Of a stretch of DNA of 64,000 nt, positions 1 through 10,367 are shown piece by piece. Source of the stretch: Osedax fenrisi. Its lineage: Eukaryota; Annelida; Polychaeta; Sabellida; Siboglinidae. Where the stretch lies: contig OZ025244.1 in NCBI GenBank assembly GCA_964019155.1, forward strand, positions 28,171,495 through 28,235,494, given 5' to 3'. The notes under the pieces were generated by a model. It was not told the origin of the DNA and did no database searches. It worked only from the letters and a program-made list of their open reading frames with translations. The position numbers and the translations under genes are program-made. The first letter of the stretch is position 1. Every line of letters starts with the position of its first letter.

Positions 1-100
1 GTGAAATAATATAGTAGTGTAATTCGATTTTGTACGCAAAATATGACAGGATTAAAATAAAGATTAGAGAAGGATATATATATATATAGTGAGAGAGAAT
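1..100 (+). repeat. Spacer copy 0, 3' tail only
   Basis: The window opens inside a spacer: these bases match the last part of every later spacer, from GTGAAATAATATAG through the (TA)n tract to the purine run just before the first hairpin arm at 101. It differs from the others at about 46-58, where 'gacaggattaaaataaag' replaces the usual 'gactaaggattaaaatatag', so it is a slightly diverged copy. The 5' part lies outside the window. Confidence 0.93.
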
Positions 101-265
101 GGTCTACCTATGGGAAAATATTATAGAAATTTATATCTTACACTTATGAATTTCTGTAAATATTAGGGAGGGTGGAGGTGGACCGAAAAATTAAAATATA
201 GATTAAAGAGAGAGAGAGAGAATTAAAATAGTGAGAGAAACAATTATAAAGAGATAGGTCTACCT

Positions 266-322
266 ATGGGAAAATATTATAGAAATTCATACATTACACT
301 TATGAATTTCTGTAAATATTAG
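266..322 (+). other. 18-codon micro-ORF inside the monomer (probably not a gene)
   Basis: Reading from ATG at 267 to TAG at 321-323 gives MGKYYRNSYITLMNFCKY. The same short frame is open in most monomers because it lies across the conserved hairpin. Variants change Ile/Leu at the loop, Asn-Phe to Tyr-Phe, or end one codon earlier (AAATAGTAG copies). Some copies lose the start: CTATCGG at 12,761 and 19,382, CCTAAGGG near 36,436 and CCTATAGG near 51,345. There is no upstream ribosome-binding or Kozak-like context that stands out. DNA hairpin conservation explains the open frame as well as coding would. Confidence 0.15.
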
Positions 323-334
323 GGAGGGTGGAGG
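322..334 (+). other. G-quadruplex-like motif, reference copy
   Basis: GGGAGGGTGGAGG has four G-runs separated by single bases, compatible with a two-tetrad quadruplex with one-base loops. It is on the + strand in essentially every monomer. It occupies the large internal loop and the first bases of the outer 3' arm, so quadruplex and full hairpin would compete. Variants include GGGAAGGTGG (for example near 9890, 14990, 16515), GGTAGGGTGG (from about 29,998), GGGAGGATGG (42.3-43.9 kb, 46.6 kb, 51.1 kb), GGAGGAGG (from about 30,311) and GGGTTGAGG (near 61,119). Confidence 0.75.
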
Positions 335-1924
335 TAGACCGAAAAATTAAATATAGATTAAAGAGAGAGAGAGAGAATTAAAATAGAGAGAGAAACAATT
401 ATACAGAGATAGGTTTACCTATGGAAAAATATTATAGAAATTCATACATTACACTTATGAATTTCTGTAAATATTAGGGAGGGTGGAGGTAGACCGAAAA
501 ATTAAATATAGATTAAAGAGAGAGAGAGGGGTAAAATAGAGAGAGAAACAATTATAAAGAGATAGATCTACCTATGGGAAAATATTATATAAATTCATAC
601 CTTACACTTATGAATTTCTGTAACTATTAGGGAGGGTGGAGGTAGACCGAAAAATTAAAATATAGATTAAAGAGAGAGATAGTTAAAATAGAGAGAGAAA
701 AATGATAAAGAGATAGGTCAACCTATGGGAAAATATTATAGAAATTCATATCTTACACTTATGAATTTCTGTAAATATTAGGGAGGGTGGAGGTTGACCG
801 AAAAATTAAAATATAGATTAAAGAGAGAGAGAGAGAGTTAAAATAGAGAGAGAAACAATTATAAAGTGATAGGTCAACCTATGGGAAAATATCATAGAAA
901 TTCATGCCTTACACTTATGAATTTCTGTAAATATTAGGGAGGGTGGAGGTTGACCGAAAAATTAAAATATAGATTAAAGAGAGAGAGAGAGAGTTAAAAT
1001 AGAGAGAGAAACAATTATACAGAGATAGGTCAACCTATGGGAAAATATTATAGAAATTCATACATTACACTTATGAATTTCTGTAACTATTAGGGAGGGT
1101 GGAGGTAGACCGAAAAATTAAAATATAGATTAAAGAGAGAGATAGTTAAAATAGAGAGAGAAAAATGATAAAGAGATAGGTCAACCTATGGGAAAATATT
1201 ATAGAAATTCATATCTTACACTTATGAATTTCTGTAAATATTAGGGAGGGTGGAGGTAGACCGAAAAATTAAAATATAGATTAAAGAGAGAGAGAGAGAG
1301 AATTAAAATAGTGAGAGAAACAATTATAAAGAGATAGGTCTACATATGGGAAAATATTATAGAAATTCATACATTACACTTATGAATTTCTGTAAATATT
1401 AGGGAGGGTGGAGGTTGACCGAAAAATTAAAATATAGATTAAAGAGAGAGAGAGAGAGTTAAAATAGAGAGAGAAACAATTATACAGAGATAGGTCAACC
1501 TATGGGAAAATATTATAGAAATTCATACCTTACACTTATGTACTTCTGTAAATATTAGGGAGGGTGGAGGTAGACCGACAAATTAAAAAATAAATTAAAG
1601 AGAGAGATAGTTAAAGAGAGAGAAACAATTATACAGAGATAGGTCAACCTATGGGAAAATATTATAGAAATTCATACCTTACACTTATGAACTTCTGTAA
1701 ATATTAGGGAGGGTGGAGGTAGACCGAAAAATTAAAATATAGATTAAAGAGAGAGAGATAGTTAAAGAGAGAGAAACAATTATACAGAGATAGGTCAACC
1801 TATGGGAAAATATTATAGAAATTCATACCTTACACTTATGAATTTCTGTAAATATTAGGGAGGGTGGAGGTAGACCGAAAAATTTAAATATAGATTAGAA
1901 AAAATATAGTGAAAACGTGAACAC

Positions 1925-1951
1925 GGGATAATTTATTCTATAAATTATCCC
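1925..1951 (+). other. Spacer palindrome 1, 11-bp stem
   Basis: GGGATAATTTA (1925-1935) and TAAATTATCCC (1941-1951) are perfect inverted repeats around the loop TTCTA. The element lies 9 bp into the spacer and looks unchanged in all 21 complete copies. It resembles an intrinsic terminator stem but has no following T-run, so a protein-binding dyad or cruciform is as likely. Confidence 0.9.
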
Positions 1952-2075
1952 ACAGAAAGAACCAGCGCATACTGCAATACCGATAATGGAGGTCTACAGT
2001 TGATGGCCGGCAGTCTAATGTGAGGAGAAATACCGGTCCCTCATATGGAATGCGTTAGTTACAACCATAGAATAA

Positions 2076-2090
2076 TAGTATCATATACTA
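2076..2090 (+). other. Spacer palindrome 2, 6-bp stem
   Basis: TAGTAT (2076-2081) and ATACTA (2085-2090) are inverted repeats around CAT, and are followed by more alternating TA sequence. The element is retained in the spacers. Spacer 11 carries one extra C just after it (TAGTACTATATT). Confidence 0.75.
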
Positions 2091-2110
2091 GTATATATTG
2101 TTACGTAAGA

Positions 2111-2136
2111 TTATAATATAGTATGATATATTATAA
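2111..2136 (+). other. Spacer palindrome 3, 10-bp stem
   Basis: TTATAATATA (2111-2120) and TATATTATAA (2127-2136) are perfect inverted repeats around GTATGA. It is all A/T in the arms, so easily melted, and recurs in every spacer. It is a possible cruciform or DNA-unwinding site; function is inferred only. Confidence 0.85.
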
Positions 2137-2275
2137 GTAGAGTATCATCAATGATTTTCTAAGGAAAAATATAGTGAAATAATATAGTAGTGTAATTCGA
2201 TTTTGTACGCAAAATATGACTAAGGATTAAAATATAGATTAGAGAAGGATATATATATATATAGTGAGAGAGAAT

Positions 2276-4238
2276 GGTCTACCTATGGGAAAATATTATA
2301 GAAATTTATATCTTACACTTATGAATTTCTGTAAATATTAGGGAGGGTGGAGGTGGACCGAAAAATTAAAATATAGATTAAAGAGAGAGAGAGAGAATTA
2401 AAATAGTGAGAGAAACAATTATAAAGAGATAGGTCTACCTATGGGAAAATATTATAGAAATTCATACATTACACTTATGAATTTCTGTAAATATTAGGGA
2501 GGGTGGAGGTAGACCGAAAAATTAAATATAGATTAAAGAGAGAGAGAGAGAATTAAAATAGAGAGAGAAACAATTATACAGAGATAGGTCTACATATGGG
2601 AAAATATTATAGAAATTCATACATTACACTTATGAATTTCTGTAAATATTAGGGAGGGTGGAGGTAGACCGAACAATTAAATATAGATTAAAGAGAGAGA
2701 GAGGGGTAAAATAGAGAGAGAAACAATTATAAAGAGATAGATCTACCTATGGGAAAATATTATAGAAATTCATACCTTACACTTATGAATTTCTGTAAAT
2801 ATTAGGGAGGGTGGAGGTAGACCGAAAAATTAAAATATAGATTAAAGAGAGAGATAGTTAAAATAGAGAGAGAAACAATTATAAAGTGACAGGTCAACCT
2901 ATGGGAAAATATTATAGAAATTCATATCTTACACTTATGAATTTCTGTAAATATTAGGGAGGGTGGAGGTTGACCGAAAAATTAAAATATAGATTAAAGA
3001 GAGAGAGAGAGAGTTAAAATAGAGAGAGAAACAATTATAAAGTGATAGGTCTACCTATGGGAAAATATTATAGAAATTCATACCTTACACTTATGTACTT
3101 CTGTAAATATTAGGGAGGGTGGAGGTAGACCGACAAATTAAAATATAGATTAAAGAGAGAGAGAGAGAATTAAAATAGAGAGAGAAACAATTATACAGAG
3201 ATAGGTCTACCTATGGGAAAATATTATAGAAATTCATACATTACACTTATGAATTTCTGTAAATATTAGGGAGGGTGGAGGTAGACCGAAAAATTAAATA
3301 TAGATTAAAGAGAGAGAGAGGGGTAAAATAGAGAGAGAAACAATTATAAAGAGATAGATCTACCTATGGGAAAATATTATAGAAATTCATACCTTACACT
3401 TATGAATTTCTGTAAATATTAGGGAGGGTGGAGGTAGACCGAAAAATTAAAATATAGATTAAAGAGAGAGATAGTTAAAATAGAGAGAGAAAAATTATAA
3501 AGAGATAGGTCAACCTATGGGAAAATATTATAGAAATTCATATCTTACACTTATGAATTTCTGTAAATATTAGGGAGGGTGGAGGTAGACCGAAAAATTA
3601 AAATATAGATTAAAGAGAGAGATAGTTAAAATAGAGAGAGAAACAATTATAAAGTGACAGGTCAACCTATGGGAAAATATTATAGAAATTCATATCTTAC
3701 ACTTATGAATTTCTGTAAATATTAGGGAGGGTGGAGGTTGACCGAAAAATTAAAATATAGATTAAAGAGAGAGAAAGAGAGTTAAAATAGAGAGAGAAAC
3801 AATTATAAAGTGATAGGTCTACCTATGGGAAAATATTATAGAAATTCATACCTTACACTTATGTACTTCTGTAAATATTAGGGAGGGTGGAGGTAGACCG
3901 ACAAATTAAAAAATAGATTAAAGAGAGAGATAGTTAAAGAGAGAGAAACAATTATACAGAGATAGGTCAACCTATGGGAAAATATTATAGAAATTCATAC
4001 CTTACACTTATGAACTTCTGTAAATATTAGGGAGGGTGGAGGTAGACCGATAATTAAAATATAGATTAAAGAGAGAGAGATAGTTAAAGAGAGAGAAACA
4101 ATTATACAGAGATAGGTCAACCTATGGGAAAATATTATAGAAATTCATACCTTACACTTATGAATTTCTGTAAATATTAGGGAGGGTGGAGGTAGATCGA
4201 AAAATTTAAATATAGATTAGAAAAAAATATAGTGATAA
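2276..4238 (+). repeat. Satellite block B1, 13 monomers
   Basis: Hairpin arms start at 2276, 2432, 2587, 2740, 2892, 3048, 3204, 3357, 3508, 3660, 3816, 3965 and 4115. The block contains a short internal cycle: the run GATCTACCT, then GGTCAACCT, then GGTCTACCT occurs twice (2740-3048 and 3357-3816). At 2892 and 3660 GGTCAACCT is matched by AGGTTGACC. At 3508, 3965 and 4115 it faces AGGTAGACC or AGGTAGATC and is mismatched. The final arm ends GATCG, a variant also found before spacers 3, 5, 7 and 10. Confidence 0.95.
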
Positions 4239-4600
4239 CGTGAACACGGGATAATTTATTCTATAAATTATCCCACAGAAAGAACCAGCGCATACTGCAA
4301 TACCGATAATGGAGGTCTACAGTTGATGGCCGGCAGTCTAATGTGAGGAGAAATACCGGTCCCTCATATGGAATGCGTTAGTTACAACCATAGAATAATA
4401 GTATCATATACTAGTATATATTGTTACGTAAGATTATAATATAGTATGATATATTATAAGTAGAGTATCATCAATGATTTTCTAAGGAAAAATATAGTGA
4501 AATAATATAGTAGTGTAATTCGATTTTGTACGCAAAATATGACTAAGGATTAAAATATAGATTAGAGAAGGATATATATATATATATAGTGAGAGAGAAT
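4239..4600 (+). repeat. Spacer copy 2 (362 bp)
   Basis: It matches copy 1 with G at +51 and C at +124. The preceding junction is the GTGATAACG variant, shared with copies 3, 5, 7 and 10. The TA tract is one dinucleotide longer than in copy 1. Confidence 0.95.
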
Positions 4601-6102
4601 GGTCTACCTATGGGAAAATATTATAGAAATTTATATCTTACACTTATGAATTTCTGTAAATATTAGGGAGGGTGGAGGTGGACCGAAAAATTAAAATATA
4701 GATTAAAGAGAGAGAGAGAGAATTAAAATAGTGAGAGAAACAATTATAAAGAGATAGGTCTACCTATGGGAAAATATTATAGAAATTCATACCTTACACT
4801 TATGAATTTCTGTAAATATTAGGGAGGGTGGAGGTAGACCGAAAAATTAAATATAGATTAAAGAGAGAGAGGGGTAAAATAGAGAGAGAAACAATTATAA
4901 AGAGATAGGTCTACCTATGGGAAAATATTATAGAAATTCATACCTTACACTTATGAATTTCTGTAAATATTAGGGAGGGTGGAGGTAGACCGAAAAATTA
5001 AAATATAGATTAAAGAGAGAGATAGTTAAAATAGAGAGAGAAACAATTATAAAGAGATAGGTCAACCTATGGGAAAATATTATAGAAATTCATATCTTAC
5101 ACTTATGAATTTCTGTAAATATTAGGGAGGGTGGAGGTTGACCGAAAAATTAAAATATAGATTAAAGAGAGAGAGAGAGAGAGTTAAAATAGAGAGAGAA
5201 ACAATTATAAAGTGATAGGTCTACCTATGGGAAAATATTATAGAAATTCATACCTTACACTTATGAATTTCTGTAAATATTAGGGAGGGTGGAGGTAGAC
5301 CGAAAAATTAAAATATAGATTAAAGAGAGAGATAGTTAAAATAGAGAGAGAAAAATTATAAAGAGATAGGTCAACCTATGGGAAAATATTATAGAAATTC
5401 ATATCTTACACTTATGAATTTCTGTAAATATTAGGGAGGGTGGAGGTAGACCGAAAAATTAAAATATAGATTAAAGAGAGAGATAGTTAAAATAGAGAGA
5501 GAAACAATTATAAAGTGACAGGTCAACCTATGGGAAAATATTATAGAAATTCTTATCTTACACTTATGAATTTCTGTAAATATTAGGGAGGGTGGAGGTT
5601 GACCGAAAAATTAAAATATAGATTAAAGAGAGAGAGAGAGAGAGTTAAAATAGAGAGAGAAACAATTATAAAGTGATAGGTCTACCTATGGGAAAATATT
5701 ATAGAAATTCATACCTTACACTTATGAACTTCTGTAAATATTAGGGAGGGTGGAGGTAGACCGACAAATTAAAAAATAGATTAAAGAGAGAGATAGTTAA
5801 AGAGAGAGAAACAATTATACAGAGATAGGTCAACCTATGGGAAAATATTATAGAAATTCATACCTTACACTTATGAACTTCTGTAAATATTAGGGAGGGT
5901 GGAGGTAGACCGAAAAATTAAAATATAGATTAAAGAGAGAGAGATAGTTAAAGAGAGAGAAACAATTATACAGAGATAGGTCAACCTATGGGAAAATATT
6001 ATAGAAATTCATACCTTACACTTATGAATTTCTGTAAATATTAGGGAGGGTGGAGGTAGATCGAAAAATTTAAATATAGATTAGAAAAAAATATAGTGAT
6101 AA
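4601..6102 (+). repeat. Satellite block B2, 10 monomers
   Basis: A compact block whose monomer order is repeated almost exactly at the beginning of block B3 (offset about 1,860 bp) and resembles B7 and the start of B10. Markers are GAGAGAGAGGGGTAAAATAG in the second linker, the AAATTCTTATCTTAC inner-arm variant near 5550, and ACAAATTAAAAAATAG near 5764. It ends with the GATCG arm variant. Confidence 0.93.
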
Positions 6103-6462
6103 CGTGAACACGGGATAATTTATTCTATAAATTATCCCACAGAAAGAACCAGCGCATACTGCAATACCGATAATGGAGGTCTACAGTTGATGGCCGGCAG
6201 TCTAATGTGAGGAGAAATACCGGTCCCTCATATGGAATGCGTTAGTTACAACCATAGAATAATAGTATCATATACTAGTATATATTGTTACGTAAGATTA
6301 TAATATAGTATGATATATTATAAGTAGAGTATCATCAATGATTTTCTAAGGAAAAATATAGTGAAATAATATAGTAGTGTAATTCGATTTTGTACGCAAA
6401 ATATGACTAAGGATTAAAATATAGATTAGAGAAGGATATATATATATATAGTGAGAGAGAAT
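6103..6462 (+). repeat. Spacer copy 3 (360 bp)
   Basis: Junction GTGATAACG; G at +51 and C at +124. Together with B2 and the start of B3 it forms a near-perfect direct repeat with the spacer 2 region, consistent with duplication of a spacer-plus-block unit of about 1.86 kb. Confidence 0.95.
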
Positions 6463-8070
6463 GGTCTACCTATGGGAAAATATTATAGAAATTTATATCT
6501 TACACTTATGAATTTCTGTAAATATTAGGGAGGGTGGAGGTGGACCGAAAAATTAAAATATAGATTAAAGAGAGAGAGAGAGAATTAAAATAGTGAGAGA
6601 AACAATTATAAAGAGATAGGTCTACCTATGGGAAAATATTATAGAAATTCATACCTTACACTTATGAATTTCTGTAAATATTAGGGAGGGTGGAGGTAGA
6701 CCGAAAAATTAAATATAGATTAAAGAGAGAGAGGGGTAAAATAGAGAGAGAAACAATTATAAAGAGATAGGTCTACCTATGGGAAAATATTATAGAAATT
6801 CATACCTTACACTTATGAATTTCTGTAAATATTAGGGAGGGTGGAGGTAGACCGAAAAATTAAAATATAGATTAAAGAGAGAGATAGTTAAAATAGAGAG
6901 AGAAACAATTATAAAGAGATAGGTCAACCTATGGGAAAATATTATAGAAATTCATATCTTACACTTATGAATTTCTGTAAATATTAGGGAGGGTGGAGGT
7001 TGACCGAAAAATTAAAATATAGATTAAAGAGAGAGAGAGAGAGAGTTAAAATAGAGAGAGAAACAATTATAAAGTGATAGGTCTACCTATGGGAAAATAT
7101 TATAGAAATTCATACCTTACACTTATGAATTTCTGTAAATATTAGGGAGGGTGGAGGTAGACCGAAAAATTAAAATATAGATTAAAGAGAGAGATAGTTA
7201 AAATAGAGAGAGAAAAATTATAAAGAGATAGGTCAACCTATGGGAAAATATTATAGAAATTCATATCTTACACTTATGAATTTCTGTAAATATTAGGGAG
7301 GGTGGAGGTAGACCGAAAAATTAAAATATAGATTAAAGAGAGAGATAGTTAAAATAGAGAGAGAAACAATTATAAAGTGACAGGTCAACCTATGGGAAAA
7401 TATTATAGAAATTCTTATCTTACACTTATGAATTTCTGTAAATATTAGGGAGGGTGGAGGTTGACCGAAAAATTAAAATATAGATTAAAGAGAGAGAGAG
7501 AGAGTTAAAATAGAGAGAGAAACAATTATAAAGTGATAGGTCTACCTATGGGAAAATATTATAGAAATTCATACCTTACACTTATGTACTTCTGTAAATA
7601 TTAGGGAGGGTGGAGGTAGACCGACAAATTAAAAAATAGATTAAAGAGAGAGATAGTTAAAGAGAGAGAAACAATTATACAGAGATAGGTCAACCTATGG
7701 GAAAATATTATAGAAATTCATACCTTACACTTATGAACTTCTGTAAATATTAGGGAGGGTGGAGGTAGACCGAAAAATTAAAATATAGATTAAAGAGAGA
7801 GAGATAGTTAAAGAGAGAGAAACAATTATACAGAGATAGATCAACCTATGGGAAAATATTATAGAAATTCATACCTTACACTTATGAATTTCTGTAAATA
7901 TTAGGGAGGGTGGAGGTAGACCGAAAAATTAAAATATAGATTAAAGAGAGAGAGATAGTTAAAGAGAGAGAAACAATTATACAGAGATAGGTCAACCTAT
8001 GGGAAAATATTATAGAAATTCATACCTTACACTTATGAATTTCTGTAAATATTAGGGAGGGTGGAGGTAG

Positions 8071-8100
8071 ACCGAAAAATTTAAATATAGATTAAAGAGA
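8071..8100 (+). other. Spacer-loss junction (scar)
   Basis: The block-end sequence GACCGAAAAATTTAAATATAGATTA, which normally leads into a spacer, is followed here by AAGAGAGAGAGAGAGAATTAAAATAGTGAGAG, the linker that normally follows the first monomer after a spacer. The parsimonious reading is an exchange within the shared ATATAGATTA that removed one spacer and one first monomer. The same junction occurs near 8831-8860, 13,928-13,960 and 15,455-15,490. Confidence 0.75.
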
Positions 8101-8840
8101 GAGAGAGAGAATTAAAATAGTGAGAGAAACAATTATAAAGAGATAGGTCTACCTATGGGAAAATATTATAGAAATTCATACCTTACACTTATGAATTTCT
8201 GTAAATATTAGGGAGGGTGGAGGTAGACCGAAAAATTAAAATATAGATTAAAGAGAGAGATAGTTAAAATAGAGAGAGAAAAATTATAAAGAGATAGGTC
8301 AACCTATGGGAAAATATTATAGAAATTTATATCTTACACTTATGAATTTCTGTAAATATTAGGGAGGGTGGAGGTTGACCGAAAAATTAAAATATAGATT
8401 AAAGAGAGAGAGAGAGTTAAAATAGAGAGAGAAACAATTATAAAGTGATAGGTCTACCTATGGGAAAATATTATAGAAATTCATACCTTACACTTATGAA
8501 CTTCTGTAAATATTAGGGAGGGTGGAGGTAGACCGACAAATTAAAATATAGATTAAAGAGAGAGATAGTTTAAGAGAGAGAAACAATTATACAGAGATAG
8601 GTCAACCTATGGGAAAATATTATAGAAATTCATACCTTACACTTATGAACTTCTGTAAATATTAGGGAGGGTGGAGGTAGACCGAAAAATTAAAATATAG
8701 ATTAAAGAGAGAGAGATAGTTAAAGAGAGAGAAACAATTATACAGAGATAGGTCAACCTATGGGAAAATATTATAGAAATTCATACCTTACACTTATGAA
8801 TTTCTGTAAATATTAGGGAGGGTGGAGGTAGACCGAAAAA

Positions 8841-10367
8841 TTTAAATATAGATTAAAGAGAGAGAGAGAGAATTAAAATAGTGAGAGAAACAATTATAAA
8901 GAGATAGGTCAACCTATGGGAAAATATTATAGAAATTCATATCTTACACTTATGAATTTCTGTAAATATTAGGGAGGGTGGAGGTAGACCGAAAAATTAA
9001 ATATAGATTAAAGAGAGAGAGGGGTAAAATAGAGAGAGAAACAATTATAAAGATATAGGTCTACCTATGGGAAAATATTATAGAAATTCATACCTTACAC
9101 TTATGAATTTCTGTAAATATTAGGGAGGGTGGAGGTAGACCGAAAAATTAAAATATAGATTAAAGAGAGAGATAGTTAAAATAGAGAGAGAAACAATTAT
9201 AAAGAGATAGGTCAACCTATGGGAAAATATTATAGAAATTCATATCTTACACTTATGAATTTCTGTAAATATTAGGGAGGGTGGAGGTTGACCGAAAAAT
9301 TAAAATATAGATTAAAGAGAGAGAGAGAGTTAAAATAGAGAGAGAAACAATTATAAAGTGATAGGTCTACCTATGGGAAAATATTATAGAAATTCATACA
9401 TTACACTTATGAATTTCTGTAAATATTAGGGAGGGTGGAGGTAGACCGAAAAATTAAATATAGATTAAAGAGAGAGATAATTAAAATAGAGAGAGGGATC
9501 AATTATAAAGAGATAGGTCTACCTATGGGAAAATATTATAGAAATTCATACCTTACACTTATGAATTTCTGTAAATATTAGGGAGGGTGGAGGTAGACCG
9601 AAAAATTAAATATAGATTAAAGAGAGGGAGAGGGGTAAAATAGAGAGAGAAACAATTATAAAGAGATAGGTCAACCTATGGGAAAATATTATAGAAATTC
9701 ATATCTTACACTTATGAATTTCTGTAAATATTAGGGAGGGTGGAGGTTGACCGAAAAATTAAAATATAGATTAAAGAGAGAGAGAGAGAGTTAAAATAGA
9801 GAGAGAAACAATTATAAAGTGATAGGTCTACCTATGGGAAAATATTATAGAAATTCATACCTTACACTTATGAACTTCTGTAAATATTAGGGAAGGTGGA
9901 GGTAGACCGACAAATTAAAATATAGATTAAAGAGAGAGATAGTTAAAGAGAGAGAAGCAATTATACAGAGATAGGTCAACCTATGGGAAAATATTATAGA
10001 AATTCATACCTTACACTTATGAACTTCTGTAAATATTAGGGAGGGTGGAGGTAGACCGAAAAATTAAAATATAGATTAAAGAGAGAGAGATAGTTAAAAT
10101 AGAGAGAGAACAATTATAAAGAGATAGGTCAACCTATGGGAAAATATTATAGAAATTCATACCTTACACTTATGAACTTCTGTAAATATTAGGGAGGGTG
10201 GAGGTAGACCGAAAAATTAAAATATAGATTAAAGAGAGAGAGATAGTTAAAGAGAGAGAAACAATTATACAGAGATAGGTCAACCTATGGGAAAATATTA
10301 TAGAAATTCATACCTTACACTTATGAACTTCTGTAAATATTAGGGAGGGTGGAGGTAGACCGAAAAA
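8841..10367 (+). repeat. 1,527-bp higher-order unit, copy 1
   Basis: The unit runs from one TTTAAAT block-end junction to the next and holds about ten monomers. Markers are AAAGATATAGGTC near 9050, GAGAGGGATCAATTAT near 9494 and GGGAAGGTGG near 9891. The same length and order occur at 13,935-15,461 and 15,462-16,988. A diverged GGATCAATTAT/GGGAAGGTGG series is also seen at about 29.1-29.6 kb and 32.2-32.3 kb. Confidence 0.9.

Larger units (their letters stand above)
257..340 (+). other. Monomer hairpin (interrupted dyad), reference copy
   Basis: Three nested arm pairs are visible. Outer: 257-265 GGTCTACCT with 332-340 AGGTAGACC, 9 bp. Middle: 273-278 AATATT with 315-320 AATATT, 6 bp. Inner: 281-291 AGAAATTCATA with 301-311 TATGAATTTCT, 11 bp. 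The terminal loop is 292-300. Internal loops are 266-272/321-331 and 279-280/312-314. The same architecture recurs in each monomer. Most substitutions fall in the loop (CATTACACT, CCTTACACT, TCTTACACT) or as unpaired changes in single arms (GAACTTCT, GTACTTCT, ATTTATA). It could act as a DNA cruciform or as structured RNA if transcribed; neither is shown by the sequence. Confidence 0.88.
257..411 (+). repeat. Reference satellite monomer, 155 bp
   Basis: This is a representative unit: hairpin 257-340 and linker 341-411. By hand count it has 70 A, 39 T, 34 G and 12 C, that is 30% GC and 67% purine on the + strand. The linker contains GAAAAATTAAATATAGATTAAAG, then (GA)n, then AATTAAAATAGAGAGAGAAACAATTATACAGAGATA. 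Most length differences between monomers come from the (GA)n count, from ATTAAATATAG versus ATTAAAATATAG, and from loss of AAAT in block-end linkers. I recognise no named satellite family. Confidence 0.95.
101..1915 (+). repeat. Satellite block B0, 12 monomers
   Basis: Hairpin 5' arms begin at 101, 257, 412, 565, 716, 872, 1028, 1179, 1337, 1493, 1642 and 1793, giving periods of 149-158 bp. The block shows the grammar seen throughout. The first monomer has AAATTTATATCTTA on its left inner arm and 3' arm AGGTGGACC, and its linker carries GTGAGAG. Middle monomers have long (GA)n linkers ending in AATTAAAATAGAGAG or GTTAAAATAGAGAG. The last monomers have shorter linkers (GATAGTTAAAGAGAG) and TATACAGAG before the arm. 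The arm at 412 reads GGTTTACCT. The arm at 1337 reads GGTCTACAT and is paired with AGGTTGACC, so its outer stem is imperfect. No gene is present. Confidence 0.95.
1916..2275 (+). repeat. Spacer copy 1 (reference, 360 bp)
   Basis: This is the reference copy of the spacer that replaces a linker between two hairpins. Order of parts: CGTGAACAC; palindrome 1925-1951; a core of about 48% GC (1951-2050, hand count) that resembles nothing in the monomer except an AGGTCTAC octamer shared with the 5' arm; palindromes at 2076-2090 and 2111-2136; the GTGAAATAATATAGTAGTG block; ATTCGATTTTGTACGC; and a (TA)n tract before the purine run GTGAGAGAGAAT. The upstream junction reads TTTAAATATAGATTAG...GTGAAAA. 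Sites +51 (base 1967) and +124 (base 2040) are G and C. No ORF longer than about 17 codons is present. The role is unknown. Confidence 0.95.

Noticed and set aside
320..328. Telomeric repeat (TTAGGG)
   Set aside because: TTAGGG occurs once per monomer inside ATATTAGGGAGGG and never in tandem.
257..340. MITE or insertion element with 9-bp terminal inverted repeats
   Set aside because: The arms do bracket each unit, but there is no target-site duplication pattern or empty site, and the units are strictly head-to-tail with a conserved linker, which fits a satellite better.
1911..1932. CENP-B box in the spacer
   Set aside because: ACACGGGA satisfies only the AnnCGGG half of the known core (TTCGnnnnAnnCGGG); the TTCG half is missing. 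ATTCGATTTTGTACGC has TTCG but not the other half.
1925..1951. Bacterial rho-independent terminator
   Set aside because: The 11-bp stem is AT-rich with three G-C pairs at its base and is followed by CACAGAAAG, not a T-run; nothing upstream is a gene.
1916..2275. Spacer as a gene: tRNA, 5S rRNA, snRNA or short protein
   Set aside because: No cloverleaf, A/B box pair, 5S core or Sm-type site that I could recognise. The longest frame, about 17 codons on the minus strand, has no supporting context. Base C/A at +124 also disrupts the only moderately good internal stem (TGAGG/CCTCA) in copies 13-16, 20 and 21 without compensation.
2881..2980. Hammerhead ribozyme (AAGTGATAGGTC ... GACCGAAA resembles CUGAUGA-stem II-GAAA)
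   Set aside because: The conserved CUGANGA core is absent: monomers read GAGATAGG or GTGATAGG. A matching stem I/III arrangement with a UH cleavage site is not visible. GACCGAAA is coincidental.
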